Assembly: GCA_964017185.1 (NCBI GenBank)
Contig: OZ024875.1
Location: 63,793,043-63,857,042 of the forward strand
DNA length: 64,000 nt
Source: Rugalucina vietnamica
Lineage: Eukaryota; Mollusca; Bivalvia; Lucinida; Lucinidae
Direction of reading: 5' to 3'
Shown here piece by piece: positions 12,177-21,658 of the stretch (position 1 is its first letter; each line of letters opens with the position of its first letter). The notes below the pieces were generated by a model. It worked only from the letters and a program-made list of their open reading frames with translations, was not told the DNA's origin and made no database searches. Made by a program: the position numbers and the translations under genes.

Positions 12177-12450
12177 ACGAAAACATGCCCATGCCATATA
12201 TGGAGATTTTTCAGCTGTAAAAATTGAAAAATTCATTGGAAATGTTTTAATATTTTTCTTATTTTTGCTCAAAACATAGATTGTGGGTACACGTTAGAAC
12301 CGCCTCGGCGAGGCGGTTCTAACGAGTACCCACCATCTGTGTTTTGGATCAAAAATAAGCAAAATAGGTATACCCCTGCATACCTCAGTTTTGCCATATA
12401 AAAGTGGGGTATAAGGGGGATATAGTACACGGACATGTTTTCCTGATGAC
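12177..12450 (+). mobile_element. GTGGGTAC-palindrome element, copy 1
   Basis: It contains the near-perfect hairpin GTGGGTACACGTTAGAACCG / CGGTTCTAACGAGTACCCAC with CCTCGGCGAGG at the centre, then AAAATAGGTATACCCCTGCA. The ends ACGAAAACATGCCCATGC and GGACATGTTTTCCTGATG are imperfect inverted repeats. Non-coding. Confidence 0.75.
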
Positions 12451-12544
12451 ATAGTGGAGATACAGAACTTTAGTTTGATGAAACAGATGCCCCAGCGGAG
12501 TTTACGTGCATTAATGAAATGAGAAGCCGATATTTCGGTACATT

Positions 12545-12780
12545 TAAGCCGCCTCATGGGAAAACCAACAATCTGCATAGGCGAAAACAAAGACGCAGAT
12601 CAGCTTCGCGGTAACCGCGAAGCTGATCAGCGCCTTTGTTTTCGCTACACGGATAGTACAATTCCTTTACTTTCTAAATCCAAAATTTCCAGCCTCTAAC
12701 CATCTTCTGTGACTGTACAGGCTGGTTTGTGTCGGACCTGTTCGGAAACCAAATTGTTGGTTTTCCCACGAGGCGGCTCA
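12545..12780 (+). mobile_element. TGAGCC-type MITE, copy 2
   Basis: A full-length copy with ends TAAGCCGCCTCATGGGAAAA and GGTTTTCCCACGAGGCGGCTCA-type, flanked by TT on both sides. The palindrome centred on CGCGGTAACCGCG lies near the left end, the opposite orientation to copy 1. Confidence 0.87.
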
Positions 12781-12835
12781 TTTATGTGAAGAAAAGTCAT
12801 TTCATTTGTGAGCCTAGAACAAACTTTCTGAAATA

Positions 12836-13590
12836 TTGACAAAAATACAAGTAGGCAATGATCAGGAAAAGGTGCAATCAGAGAGAACGTTCCATTCCAA
12901 GGTGGGGAAAACCTAAATTGACAAATAGGTACTTATACTTACAAAACATATCGTAAGCCGAGTGAGCAGCTTTTTTCCTAATAGGCGGCCACTCAGTTAT
13001 CCAAACTTAACTAAACTATGAAAACGTACATAAGGTTCAAACAGCACAAAATTCGACCCCAAAACATAAAAACAAATAGCCCTGGTCCTAACAGGCGATC
13101 ACTCAGTTACCCAAACTTAACTAAAACTATGAAAACGTACATAATGTTAAGTTCAAACAGCACGGAAATTCGACCCCAAAACATAAAACAAATAGGACCA
13201 CAACAGAAGTATCATATTGGAACGATCAGTAATATAAAATAACTGGGGGGGGGGGGGGGGGGGGGGGGGCTTACACCGGTTTTACAGGGCCCTAACCTCA
13301 CTCTCGTGATCTGCAGTGGATCACAACTTTAGTCAGTTGTTCGGTCCTGGTGTTGAATCTCTAACTAGTCAATGAATCGTCATGGACAAACAAATGGATC
13401 ATGATAATCACCACACAGATTCAGTAAGCTGTCAGACGATGGAGATCCCTGAGCGCCGAATAACTTACTGAAATCCGGAGCAAAAGAAAAACACCCGTTG
13501 AACCCCGGTGGGGTACAACTTTGTAATTTTAGCCTATATAATAATATTGAGTTCCACTGCCAACGCAAATCGTCATTGAAATTAGAATAA
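12836..13590 (+). repeat. R1 dispersed repeat, copy 2 (long)
   Basis: A near-complete forward copy running from AAGTAGGCAATGATCAGG through CCACTCAGTTATCC, a poly-G tract at 13242..13269, CCGGTTTTACAGGGCCC and GATGGAGATCCCTGAGCGCC to GAACCCCGGTGGG. A part of about 120 bp around 12975..13130 is duplicated in tandem. Confidence 0.8.
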
Positions 13591-13595
13591 CTCAT

Positions 13596-13904
13596 TACGA
13601 AAACTTGCCAATGCAATAAACAGAGATTTTTTAAGCTTTAAAAATTGAAAATATTCTGCTAAAAATTTTTGATATTTTTCTTATTTTTGCTCAAAACATA
13701 GATTGTGGGTACACGTTAGAACCGCCTCACATAGATTGTGGGTACACGTTAAAACCGCCTCGGCGAGGCGGTTCTAACGAGTACCCACAATCTATGTTTT
13801 GAAGCAAAAATAAGAAAAATAGGTATACCCCTTTATACCCCAGTTTTACTATATAAAAGTGGGGTTTAAGGGGGTATTGATTGCACGGACATGTTTTCCT
13901 GATG
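13596..13904 (+). mobile_element. GTGGGTAC-palindrome element, copy 2
   Basis: Same family as 12177..12450. One arm of the hairpin (ACATAGATTGTGGGTACACG and following bases) is duplicated in tandem, which lengthens this copy. The uninterrupted word TACTATATAAAAGTGGGG serves as the empty site for the MITE insertion at 55451..55687. Confidence 0.78.
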
Positions 13905-14820
13905 TTTTTGTAGTTTCAGTCGATCCATCCGAATTCTGCATATATTATCTTAACCATTTTCAAAGACGACCTGTGAAAATCAGCAGTCAGACTTTTTTTT
14001 CGTTCGCCTGCAATTGCGTAAAATCTGACGAAGGGGTCATTTTGAAAAAAAAGGAGGAAATCAGCGATTTTGACGAATTTCTTATTAAATTGTGTAAACC
14101 ACCTTATTCTTAAGCAGCGAAACACAGTGAAGAACGAATTTCCCATAACTGCAATATTTTTTGAGAATTTGTTCCATTAAAAATTCGCCACTTTTTTCAT
14201 ACTTGAAGCTCGCAAAATGGAATAAGACAGGGTTTTTCTAGCTGCCTGCAATTTGCGCAGGGGTTGGCTTGGTATTTCGGTCAAGTCTCGAGTTGTATTT
14301 TTTTCTTTTTACGTTATTGTTTATATTTTATTTTCTTATCTTTATTTTCTGTTCTCTAACTCTTCTGTGCAAATTTCACTTCCACGACCATTCCATTCAT
14401 GTCCTAACCATAAAAATGTAGGTATTAGTCAATCTGTGTTGGGCATTGAATACGAAAAAAGAGTTTCGGAAAAATATTGGTCTTGTCAGCTATTAAGAAA
14501 TGGACGTACCCATTAACTATGAAAACATTTTAAACAAACAAAGTTACTTGAGGCATTGATCACCTATTGTTCGCCACTTGGTGTAATAGAATGGTCAATC
14601 AGTAGTTGGTTTTGTTGGTTTAATGGATTTTAACTGGTCAAATAGATATATACTCAACGTAAAAAGTAAAACGAGATCGTAAAATGAAGCAACTTTTCTA
14701 TCTCACTTTCTTGATTTTATGTCATTTTCCTATCACTTAACATCCTTTTTTTTCTTTATTTTTTCATCCGTTTTTATGTAATTTAAAGTTATGTTGAAAG
14801 CGCCTTAGACATAAATGTAG
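13905..14820. other. Spacer, no gene seen
   Basis: AT-rich sequence with two short chance open frames (13859..14113 and 14253..14516) that lack any recognisable domain. No repeat family from this window was identified. Confidence 0.35.
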
Positions 14821-14821
14821 A

Positions 14822-15345
14822 TAAAAGTAGACAATGGTCAGGAAATGGCTCAATCAGAAAGAAACTCCCACTTCAAAAACCGAGGTGGAAGGAAACTAAA
14901 TTAACAATCAAGTACTTATACTAAGAAAATGTATCGTAAGCCGAGTTAGCAGATATTTTCCCAATAGGCAGTCACTCAGTTACCAAAACTTAACTAAAAT
15001 AGGAAAACATACGTACGGTGCAAACAACACAAACATTATTGGGGGACTTTTATTTGTCTTACAGGCGCCTTACCTAACCCTCAGTTTCTGCAGTGGTTCA
15101 CAACATTTAATTAGTTGCTCGGTCCTCGTGGTGAATCTCTAACTCGTCAACGAATCATCACGCAAAAACAAATAAATTATGATAACCACGAAGATGAATA
15201 AAAACGAGGAATCACAGACACAATAAGCTGCCTGGCGGGGGAGATCCCTGGGCGCTAAACAACTTATTGAAATCCGAAGCAAAAGAAAAATCATTTGAAC
15301 CCCGGTGGGCCAAGCAACAGATAAGAAGCCCCGGTCCCAACCAAC
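14822..15345 (+). repeat. R1 dispersed repeat, copy 3
   Basis: Forward copy from AAGTAGACAATGGTCAGG to GAACCCCGGTGGGCCAAGC, about 240 bp upstream of the caveolin gene 4 start codon and about 140 bp upstream of its TATA box. Confidence 0.8.
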
Positions 15346-15481
15346 TAAAGTGAATAAACATCTATTGCTACCACCACTTCAGCGCTGGCCGGATTGGGGT
15401 TCATAACTTTTTTCGCTCAGTATACTAACGCAACCTCCAAACTGACCGTTTCCATAACGTTACCAATGGCATCAAGGTTCC

Positions 15482-15489
15482 TATATAAG
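15482..15489 (+). promoter_or_regulatory. TATA box of caveolin gene 4
   Basis: TATATAAG lies 97 to 104 bp upstream of the gene 4 ATG. Genes 5, 6, 7 and 9 have similar boxes at about the same distance. Confidence 0.6.
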
Positions 15490-15585
15490 ACGCAATCAGT
15501 GTCTTGTTTATCCAGTAGTGGACACTGACTCTCAGGTTGGCAGAGCTGTTTCTGTAACGCAGACACAAACACATACATAGTCACA

Positions 15586-16485
15586 ATGGAAGTTGATCTG
15601 GTCAACAGAGATCCTAACGGACTTAACCCACATCTTCAGGTAAGCTATTTTTGCTTCTTTTAACAGTTTTGGCATTTTTGTTTTTAGTTGCATACCAAAT
15701 TATTTTTACAAAGTTCTGTTTTGCAATTTTGTTCATCAGGTTCAAAGCATATTAACAATTTTAGGGCAAATAAATTTTTATATAAATATCTTTCAGAATT
15801 TGTGGAATTTGTCAGCAATCAAAATGCAAACCAAATGCTTATCATCGTTCGGTTTCATAGCTTCAAGTTGGTTTATCAGTACCAAAGCATTCAGGCTAGC
15901 AATGAATACTTTGGAAAGCTAGTAAAATATATAAGACCAATAAAAGTAAGCACACAAATAATAAATTTTTATCAACAAGCAGAGAAATGAAATCCCAAAT
16001 GTAGTGTCGTGTAAAAACGTAAAAACAAAGCAGATTGATAAACCGTCACATAACTCCTTACACAGAATATTGCCAGTTACTTGGGTGTTATAAAAAGAGT
16101 ATCGGACTTGGAACTAAACTTTGACTCAATTATTAATTTCCCTTTCTCTGTTTTTCAGTGCACATTCGAAGATGTCTTAGCTGAGCCCGAGGGTACCCAC
16201 AGTATCGACTGCATCTGGAAATGCGCACACTTCTGCTTCAACTTCTGGAAAAATATCTGCTACAAAATCGCCACACTCTTCTATGGTCCATGCATCGCCG
16301 CTGAATGGGGTTGTGAATTCGCCTACGTTTCATTCTATCATATTTGGTTCTTCACTCCCTGCTTCAAGTACCTCGAGCTCAACTGTGGGTGCATCAAGAA
16401 ACTATGGAACCAGTGTGTATCTTGTTGTTTGGAGCCTATCTGCATGAACTGTGGACTGTGCCTTCATGCATTTAAAAAGAACTGA
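15586..16485 (+). CDS. CAV: Caveolin-family protein, gene 4
   Basis: Exon 1 is 15586..15639 (18 codons, MEVDLVNRDPNGLNPHLQ), then donor GTAAGC, intron 15640..16158, acceptor TTTCAG, and exon 2 at 16159..16485 (108 codons plus TGA), giving 126 residues. Exon 2 opens CTFEDVLAEPEGTHSIDC, very near human FEDVIAEPEGTHSF. The scaffolding-like stretch is CIWKCAHFCFNFWKNICYK and the hairpin lies around CIAAEWGCEFAYVSFYHIWFF. It ends with CCLEPICMNCG and a basic FKKN tail. It has 16 cysteines in exon 2, the most in the cluster. A TATA box lies at 15482 and an AATAAA at 16913. It belongs with genes 5, 6 and 7, and is the first of three forward tandem copies. Confidence 0.94.
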
Positions 16486-16912
16486 TAAGAACTGAACGCT
16501 CAACTCAATTTTGCAGTAACGGATGATAGCATGTGTATGTGAGCTTTGTTGATCTTGAACTTTCTGCGTGAGAAAAGCCGATCTGTGATAATTACTTACG
16601 AAATAGTGTTAACTACGTCACTACAATGTACAACAACTGTATATGATTCCGACCACTAAATGGATAATATATAAAGACAGTGATCTAAATATACGTTAAT
16701 TAAATATTTATTTAAAGAATCAAGGGATATAGTCCATCTTAAATTAAGAATGAAGCTCATTCACTGCTTGAAAGTTACTATAATAGGATTTAAAATTACT
16801 ACGCACATCTCTGTTTCATTTCGATCATTTCGGGCAGAGAAGAATTGTAACACCACCGACTTTCGAAAGATCTATATGTCATAAAATATATTTATTTGTT
16901 TTATATAAAATT

Positions 16913-16918
16913 AATAAA
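16913..16918 (+). promoter_or_regulatory. Polyadenylation signal candidate for gene 4
   Basis: AATAAA about 430 bp after the stop codon, in an AT-rich tail. It is the clearest candidate but not the only possible one. Confidence 0.4.
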
Positions 16919-17184
16919 ATTGTTAAATTTAAATTGCTTCTTTGTCTTTCATTTATAATTGCCTTGAACCAACGTTTCAGGAACTGTTTTCACTTTTTCT
17001 ACGAGGTCTTTAATGGACAGAACATCAGTTACTGACAAATTCAAATTGTTGCACTGGTGAAATAAGAAGAAATGAAAAGAAAGACAAATTTTTAAAATCG
17101 ACATTTCTGCGTTCAGTTTAACGAAGTCTTAAATTGCCAAAATGGTGTTTCAGCGTTTGATATGTCCATGCAAATCCCTACAAA

Positions 17185-17398
17185 TGAGCTGCCTCGTGGG
17201 AAAACCAACAATCTGCATAGGCGAAAACAAAGGCGCAGATCAGCTTCGCGGTAACCTTTGTTTTCGCTACTCGGATAGTACAGTTCCTCCTCTACTTAAC
17301 TCCAAAATTTCAAGCTTCTAGCTTCTGTAACTGTACAGGTCGGTTTGTGTCGGACCTGTACGGAAACCACATTGTTGGTTTTCCCATGAGGCGGCTCA
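17185..17398 (+). mobile_element. TGAGCC-type MITE, copy 3
   Basis: Ends TGAGCTGCCTCGTGGGAAAA and CCCATGAGGCGGCTCA, flanked by AA on both sides. Most of the right arm of the internal palindrome is missing (CGCGGTAACC runs straight into TTTGTTTTCGC), which suggests hairpin collapse during replication. It ends 5 bp before the tRNA-like copy at 17404. Confidence 0.87.
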
Positions 17399-17403
17399 AA
17401 TAA

Positions 17404-17485
17404 GTTGTCGTGGTCGAGTGGTTAAGGAGATGGTCTAGAAATCAATTGGGATATTCCCGCGCAGGTTCGAATCCTGCCGACAACG
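17404..17485 (+). pseudogene. tRNA-Ser(AGA) copy, probably decayed
   Basis: An 82-nt copy of the tRNA at 19483 with acceptor stem GTTGTCG / CGACAAC intact, T-arm GCAGGTTCGAATCCTGC intact and anticodon AGA. The anticodon stem ATGGT / TCAAT has two mismatches, and the D arm differs as well. This argues for a pseudogene or a low-scoring gene. Confidence 0.75.
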
Positions 17486-17813
17486 TTTTGATTTTGCCAC
17501 TATCACACTAGGTTTGTTCAATGTTTAACATCTTAGTCAACAATGTTTCAGTCATGCGTGAGCCACTTCTTGGTACATGTATGGTCATACCAATATCACT
17601 TTTTACAAACATGCTATTCAAAGACTATTTGTTGTTTTCAAAGTGTGCCACGATTCCAAATCTGTAGTTGCTAGGCAACCAAAACATACAAGCTAAAATA
17701 CCATGGCCGCGACACAGTGGTGCTATTTAATTTGTTTTGTCTAAATGGAAGTACAGTAATGTTCATCATTTCATAAGGAATAAGCTGAAGTTTGTTTTCC
17801 TTACTACGACCAG

Positions 17814-18053
17814 GACCCAGTTGTTCAAAGCATCGTTAGCGATATCGTTAAGACTTAAATTTGTTAATAAGCAAATATCAGCTGAAGTAACAAATACACT
17901 GTTATTTCTTGTTGAAAAAATGTGAGAATCCTTTGCACTGCAAAGGATTCTCACATTTTTTCAACAAAAAATAACAGTGTATTTGTAATATTAATGTTTG
18001 AATTTTTAACGAAACGTTAACTAACGACGTCGTTACTTTTGAACAACTGGGCC
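17814..18053. mobile_element. Long palindromic element with CCCAGTTGTTC termini
   Basis: The ends CCCAGTTGTTCAAA and TTTGAACAACTGGG are inverted repeats. The centre is an almost perfect palindrome with arms of about 48 bp (17890..17937 and 17939..17986, one-base loop at 17938). It resembles a foldback MITE. No coding sequence. Confidence 0.8.
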
Positions 18054-18218
18054 CAGGGCTTTTGGCCACAGCGACATTTTACAAGTGTGTATCATGATAA
18101 TTGAGAAAGAAAAAAAATCCAAAAATGAGCACCATCATCTGTCAAAATTTGATTGCCCCTAAACTGAGTAGTTTGAGTTACAATCCTTGATCAATTATAT
18201 ATACACTCTTGTTTTATT

Positions 18219-18410
18219 TGAGCCGGCGCATGAGAAAACCAATAATCTGCATGTGCGAAAGCAAAGGCGCAGATCAGCTTCGCAGTTACTTTGTTTTCGC
18301 TACACGGATAGTACTTCATCTCCTTATATCCGAAACTTCAAGACTCTAGCCATCTTCTGTGTCGGACATGTTCGAAAACCACATTGTTGGTTTTCTCATG
18401 AGGCGGCCCA
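18219..18410 (+). mobile_element. TGAGCC-type MITE, copy 4 (short)
   Basis: Ends TGAGCCGGCGCATGAGAAAA and TTCTCATGAGGCGGCCCA. As in copy 3, half of the internal palindrome is missing. The two-base flanks do not match (TT and TA). Confidence 0.82.
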
Positions 18411-19482
18411 TATTTCACCCTGTATCTTTCGTTAGGAAACCACATGAATACTTTAACATCCCTTTTAGGCTTAGCGATTTTCTTGTAAACTATTTGTGCC
18501 ATCGGTAACCACCATAAACCATTGGTTAGACTATCCAAGCAACCACTTGTTGCATGTTTTACTTACCCTATCCCATATTAAAATGTGTCAAAAAGAGTGT
18601 CTAGTTTTAGTAGCACTTCTGGTTTACACGGTATTTAAATTATCATTGCTCCAAATTTAGTACAGATTACAGCACAGACTTTGTGTTTGAATACTTAGTA
18701 AAGTATTATTATTGTAATGTCATATAAGGACACAAAATGATACCAAGACTTACTATACATTCTTAGAAAAGCGTCATTTATTCTTAACACCTGTATGTCT
18801 CTACATACAGTTTATTACCTTATTAAGCACAACAAAAATCATATCCTGGGATGAATGTTACGTCCCACAATAGCAGTTGCCTCCTAAGTCTCATCAGCTA
18901 CCATTTCGATCTACAAGTCCGGAAACCCAGAATAAGACACAGGCAATGTGCTAAATGTATGTCTAACTTAAGGCCTCGTCACACATTAGCGAAAGTCCCT
19001 CGACGAAGACTTGCGTAAAGTGTAAATCTGTCATGTTTGCATTATTAAAATATGTTGCTGTCTTTTAAAAGGTCTTTCTATCGTATCTTAGTATAAGATG
19101 GTGGATGAAGATGATAATCGTCGGGTATAGGTGTATAATGTATAATGTATATTGTTGCAAAGTAAGAATAGAGGAATCAGGAATCGATGCAATTAAATTT
19201 AAAGTCCCAACATAGACACCAGCTGGGACAGAAAATACATAAACCACAACAAAACATTTTTTCCGACAACACACTCGAAGAGCAGAATGACTAGCTCTTT
19301 CCCAACAAGGTAAGTCATCCGGCTAAGTTTCAACAGGAACGAAAGGCAACGAGCACGACAGAGAGGCAGGCACAATAAACAGTAGTATAATGAAGATAAA
19401 CCACTTTACTGTATCAAATTAGGTGGACAGTGGACGATGTACACAATTATAAACATTAATAAGAAAAGTCTGCTTGTATCTA
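18411..19482. other. Spacer with a TTAA-type transposon end
   Basis: At about 18968..19020 TTAAGGCCTCGTCACACATTAGCG resembles the termini of the TTAA elements at 25497 and 40445. Otherwise no gene or repeat was recognised. Confidence 0.4.
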
Positions 19483-19564
19483 GTTGTCGTGGCCGAGTGG
19501 TTATGGCGATGGACTAGAAATCCATTGGGATATTCCCGCGCAGGTTCGAATCCTGCCGACAACG
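19483..19564 (+). tRNA. tRNA-Ser(AGA)
   Basis: An 82-nt cloverleaf: acceptor stem GTTGTCG / CGACAAC with discriminator G, D arm GGCCGAGTGGTTATGG, anticodon stem ATGGA / TCCAT fully paired around loop CTAGAAA (anticodon AGA at 19516..19518), long variable arm GGGATATTCCC as expected of class II serine tRNAs, and T-arm GCAGGTTCGAATCCTGC. It reads serine UCU-type codons, with A34 normally modified to inosine. It appears functional. Confidence 0.93.
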
Positions 19565-19683
19565 TTACGTATTTATGTAAATTCCAAAAGAGCCAGTTTT
19601 ATTTAGATGAAACCGTGATCATTTATTAGGTCTTGCTTCTTTGAGTCATACTGTTTTCTTTCTTAATCTTATGTAAGTATAAA

Positions 19684-19920
19684 TGAGCCGCATCGTGAGA
19701 AAACGGGATTTTTGCCTATGCGAAAACAAAGGCGCAGATCAGCTTCGCGGTAACCGCGAAGCTGATCAGCGCCTTTGTTTTCGCTACACGGATAGTACTA
19801 TTTCTCTTCTTCTTAAATCCGAAATTTCAAGCTTCTAGCCTGCTTCTGAGATTGTACAGGCCGGTTTGTGTCGGACCTGGTCGGAAACCCCGAAGACCGG
19901 TTTTCTCACGTCGCGGCTCA
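19684..19920 (+). mobile_element. TGAGCC-type MITE, copy 5
   Basis: A full-length 237-bp copy with ends TGAGCCGCATCGTGAGAAAA and CTCACGTCGCGGCTCA and a perfect internal palindrome GCTTCGCGGTAACCGCGAAG. The flanks are AA and AT. Confidence 0.88.
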
Positions 19921-20236
19921 ATTATAGTAAGCTTTTATTGTCCGAGCATGTCTTTCATTTCCCTGTTCATGTGATTTGCTGGCATTGATCTAGTGTTTTT
20001 TAAAAGAAACCATGATCTTTTGGGTCAATTACAACCGTTATCTCTCGCAATATAAGACTATGTATGTATGGTTTCAGTTTCCTTTGAATATTGACCCGGA
20101 TTGAACTTCATATATAAGATGTCCTAAATTTAAATTCTACTATCGCTGTTAAACTTTTAATGTTCAAAGTCAAATTTATCAAAGAAATTAAAACTGGGCT
20201 TAAAATATTTGTAATCCAAATGGACCAGTCCATTCA

Positions 20237-20605
20237 AAAAGGTAAAAGTAGGCAATGATCATGAAATTGCGCGGTTAGAAAGAAATTCCCACTCCAAAAA
20301 ACCGAGGTGGGAAAGAACTAGATTGACACTCAAGTACTTATGCTAAGAAAACATATCTTAAGCCGAGTGAGCAGCTATTTCTCAATAGGCGGTGATTCTG
20401 TTGGCCGAACTTAACTAAAAGTATGAAAACGTACATAAGGTGCATAAACGTACATAAGGTGCAAACAGCACTAAAATTCAACACCAAAACATAAAAAATA
20501 GAACCACATCATAAGTATTGCCTTGGAACGATCAGTAATATAAAATTACTAAGGGGGCGATGGGGCTTAAACTGGTTTTACAGGTGCCTAACCTACTGGT
20601 ACGAA
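20237..20605 (+). repeat. R1 dispersed repeat, copy 4
   Basis: Forward partial copy with AAGTAGGCAATGATCATG, CCGAGGTGGGAAAG and GGAACGATCAGTAATA. A short segment ACGTACATAAGGTGCA is duplicated. Confidence 0.78.
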
Positions 20606-21548
20606 AGCTTATTTGTCAATAACGAATAGCACATCCCGGTATCGAGGCAACTTGACTTAACTACAACATCATTCTTTTGTTTTGGCCAAATCTTTCCTTA
20701 CTCGCCATATTGCTCGAAATTCTGAGTAGTTGGTAGGCAGTTGGTTTGAAATTGCAAATTATTTGCCACCAGGTGGCAGAGGTACATGTATTCCCGTTTA
20801 TCAACTTCTGATATGCAGCGCCGTTTACGGTCGTTCACATAATTTTGTTCAGAATAAATTTTGGGAAATCTTAACTGTTATACTAATGTTGTGTTCGCCT
20901 TTCGATGGCCTTGGTATAAAATCACATCACATTCCCACGATTTTGCTTGAAATCATGTTGACTGTGTGTTTTGTTGATTGTGACTTTCATTTAGACCCGT
21001 GTTCAACCTCATTATGGGGAGTATTCTCGCACAATGTGTCTACTTAATCCGACAAGCTTGAAGATATTGGTATACTAGTATATATTTTGTCGTGAATTAC
21101 AATGATTTATGCTTATCTGGGAGGTAGTGTTGTTATCATGCACTTATCCCACTACTAAATCTAATGTGTTGACTTATGGTCATGATAAGGGCCCATTGAC
21201 ATTTCAGTCCCCGATTGTAAATATACAGTACATAATTTGACATGTTCACACCGAATAAATGAAAAGAGCTGACCCTCTGTGGCAATAGACAGATGCAATC
21301 AAACTCATCTTCATTTTATAACTAATAAAAACCTAGGACCTTATGTCCGTAAATACAGGTGATGCTTCAATGACTCGTGTCGCCTAGAGAACTTGCACAT
21401 GTATGTCACTGGTTGCTTTCCTTTGATGCGACTTTGGAGTTATCAATAAAAGAGCATAGAAGGATCGGTTCTCTTTTGATATGAAGAAATCGAAAGAGCA
21501 TTTTATTAGCCTTATCAGTTACCAGGGCGAGTTGCCAAGGACAGCACA
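20606..21548. other. Spacer upstream of gene 5
   Basis: A 105-codon frame at 20730..21047 has no recognisable domain and is not called. Nothing else stands out before the gene 5 promoter. Confidence 0.35.
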
Positions 21549-21558
21549 TATATAAAAG
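21549..21558 (+). promoter_or_regulatory. TATA box of caveolin gene 5
   Basis: TATATAAAAG about 101 to 110 bp upstream of the ATG at 21659, identical to the box of gene 6. Confidence 0.65.
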
Positions 21559-21658
21559 CAAGTCAAAATTAAAAGCTCTCGCCAGATCATAAATAGAGAA
21601 ACATTACAACAGGATTTGTTTTGTTTTATATTGTTGAGGAGCATTATTCTCTAAAACA

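Noticed and set aside
20730..21047. A 105-codon forward frame upstream of gene 5
   Set aside because: No domain and no support from splice or promoter signals.
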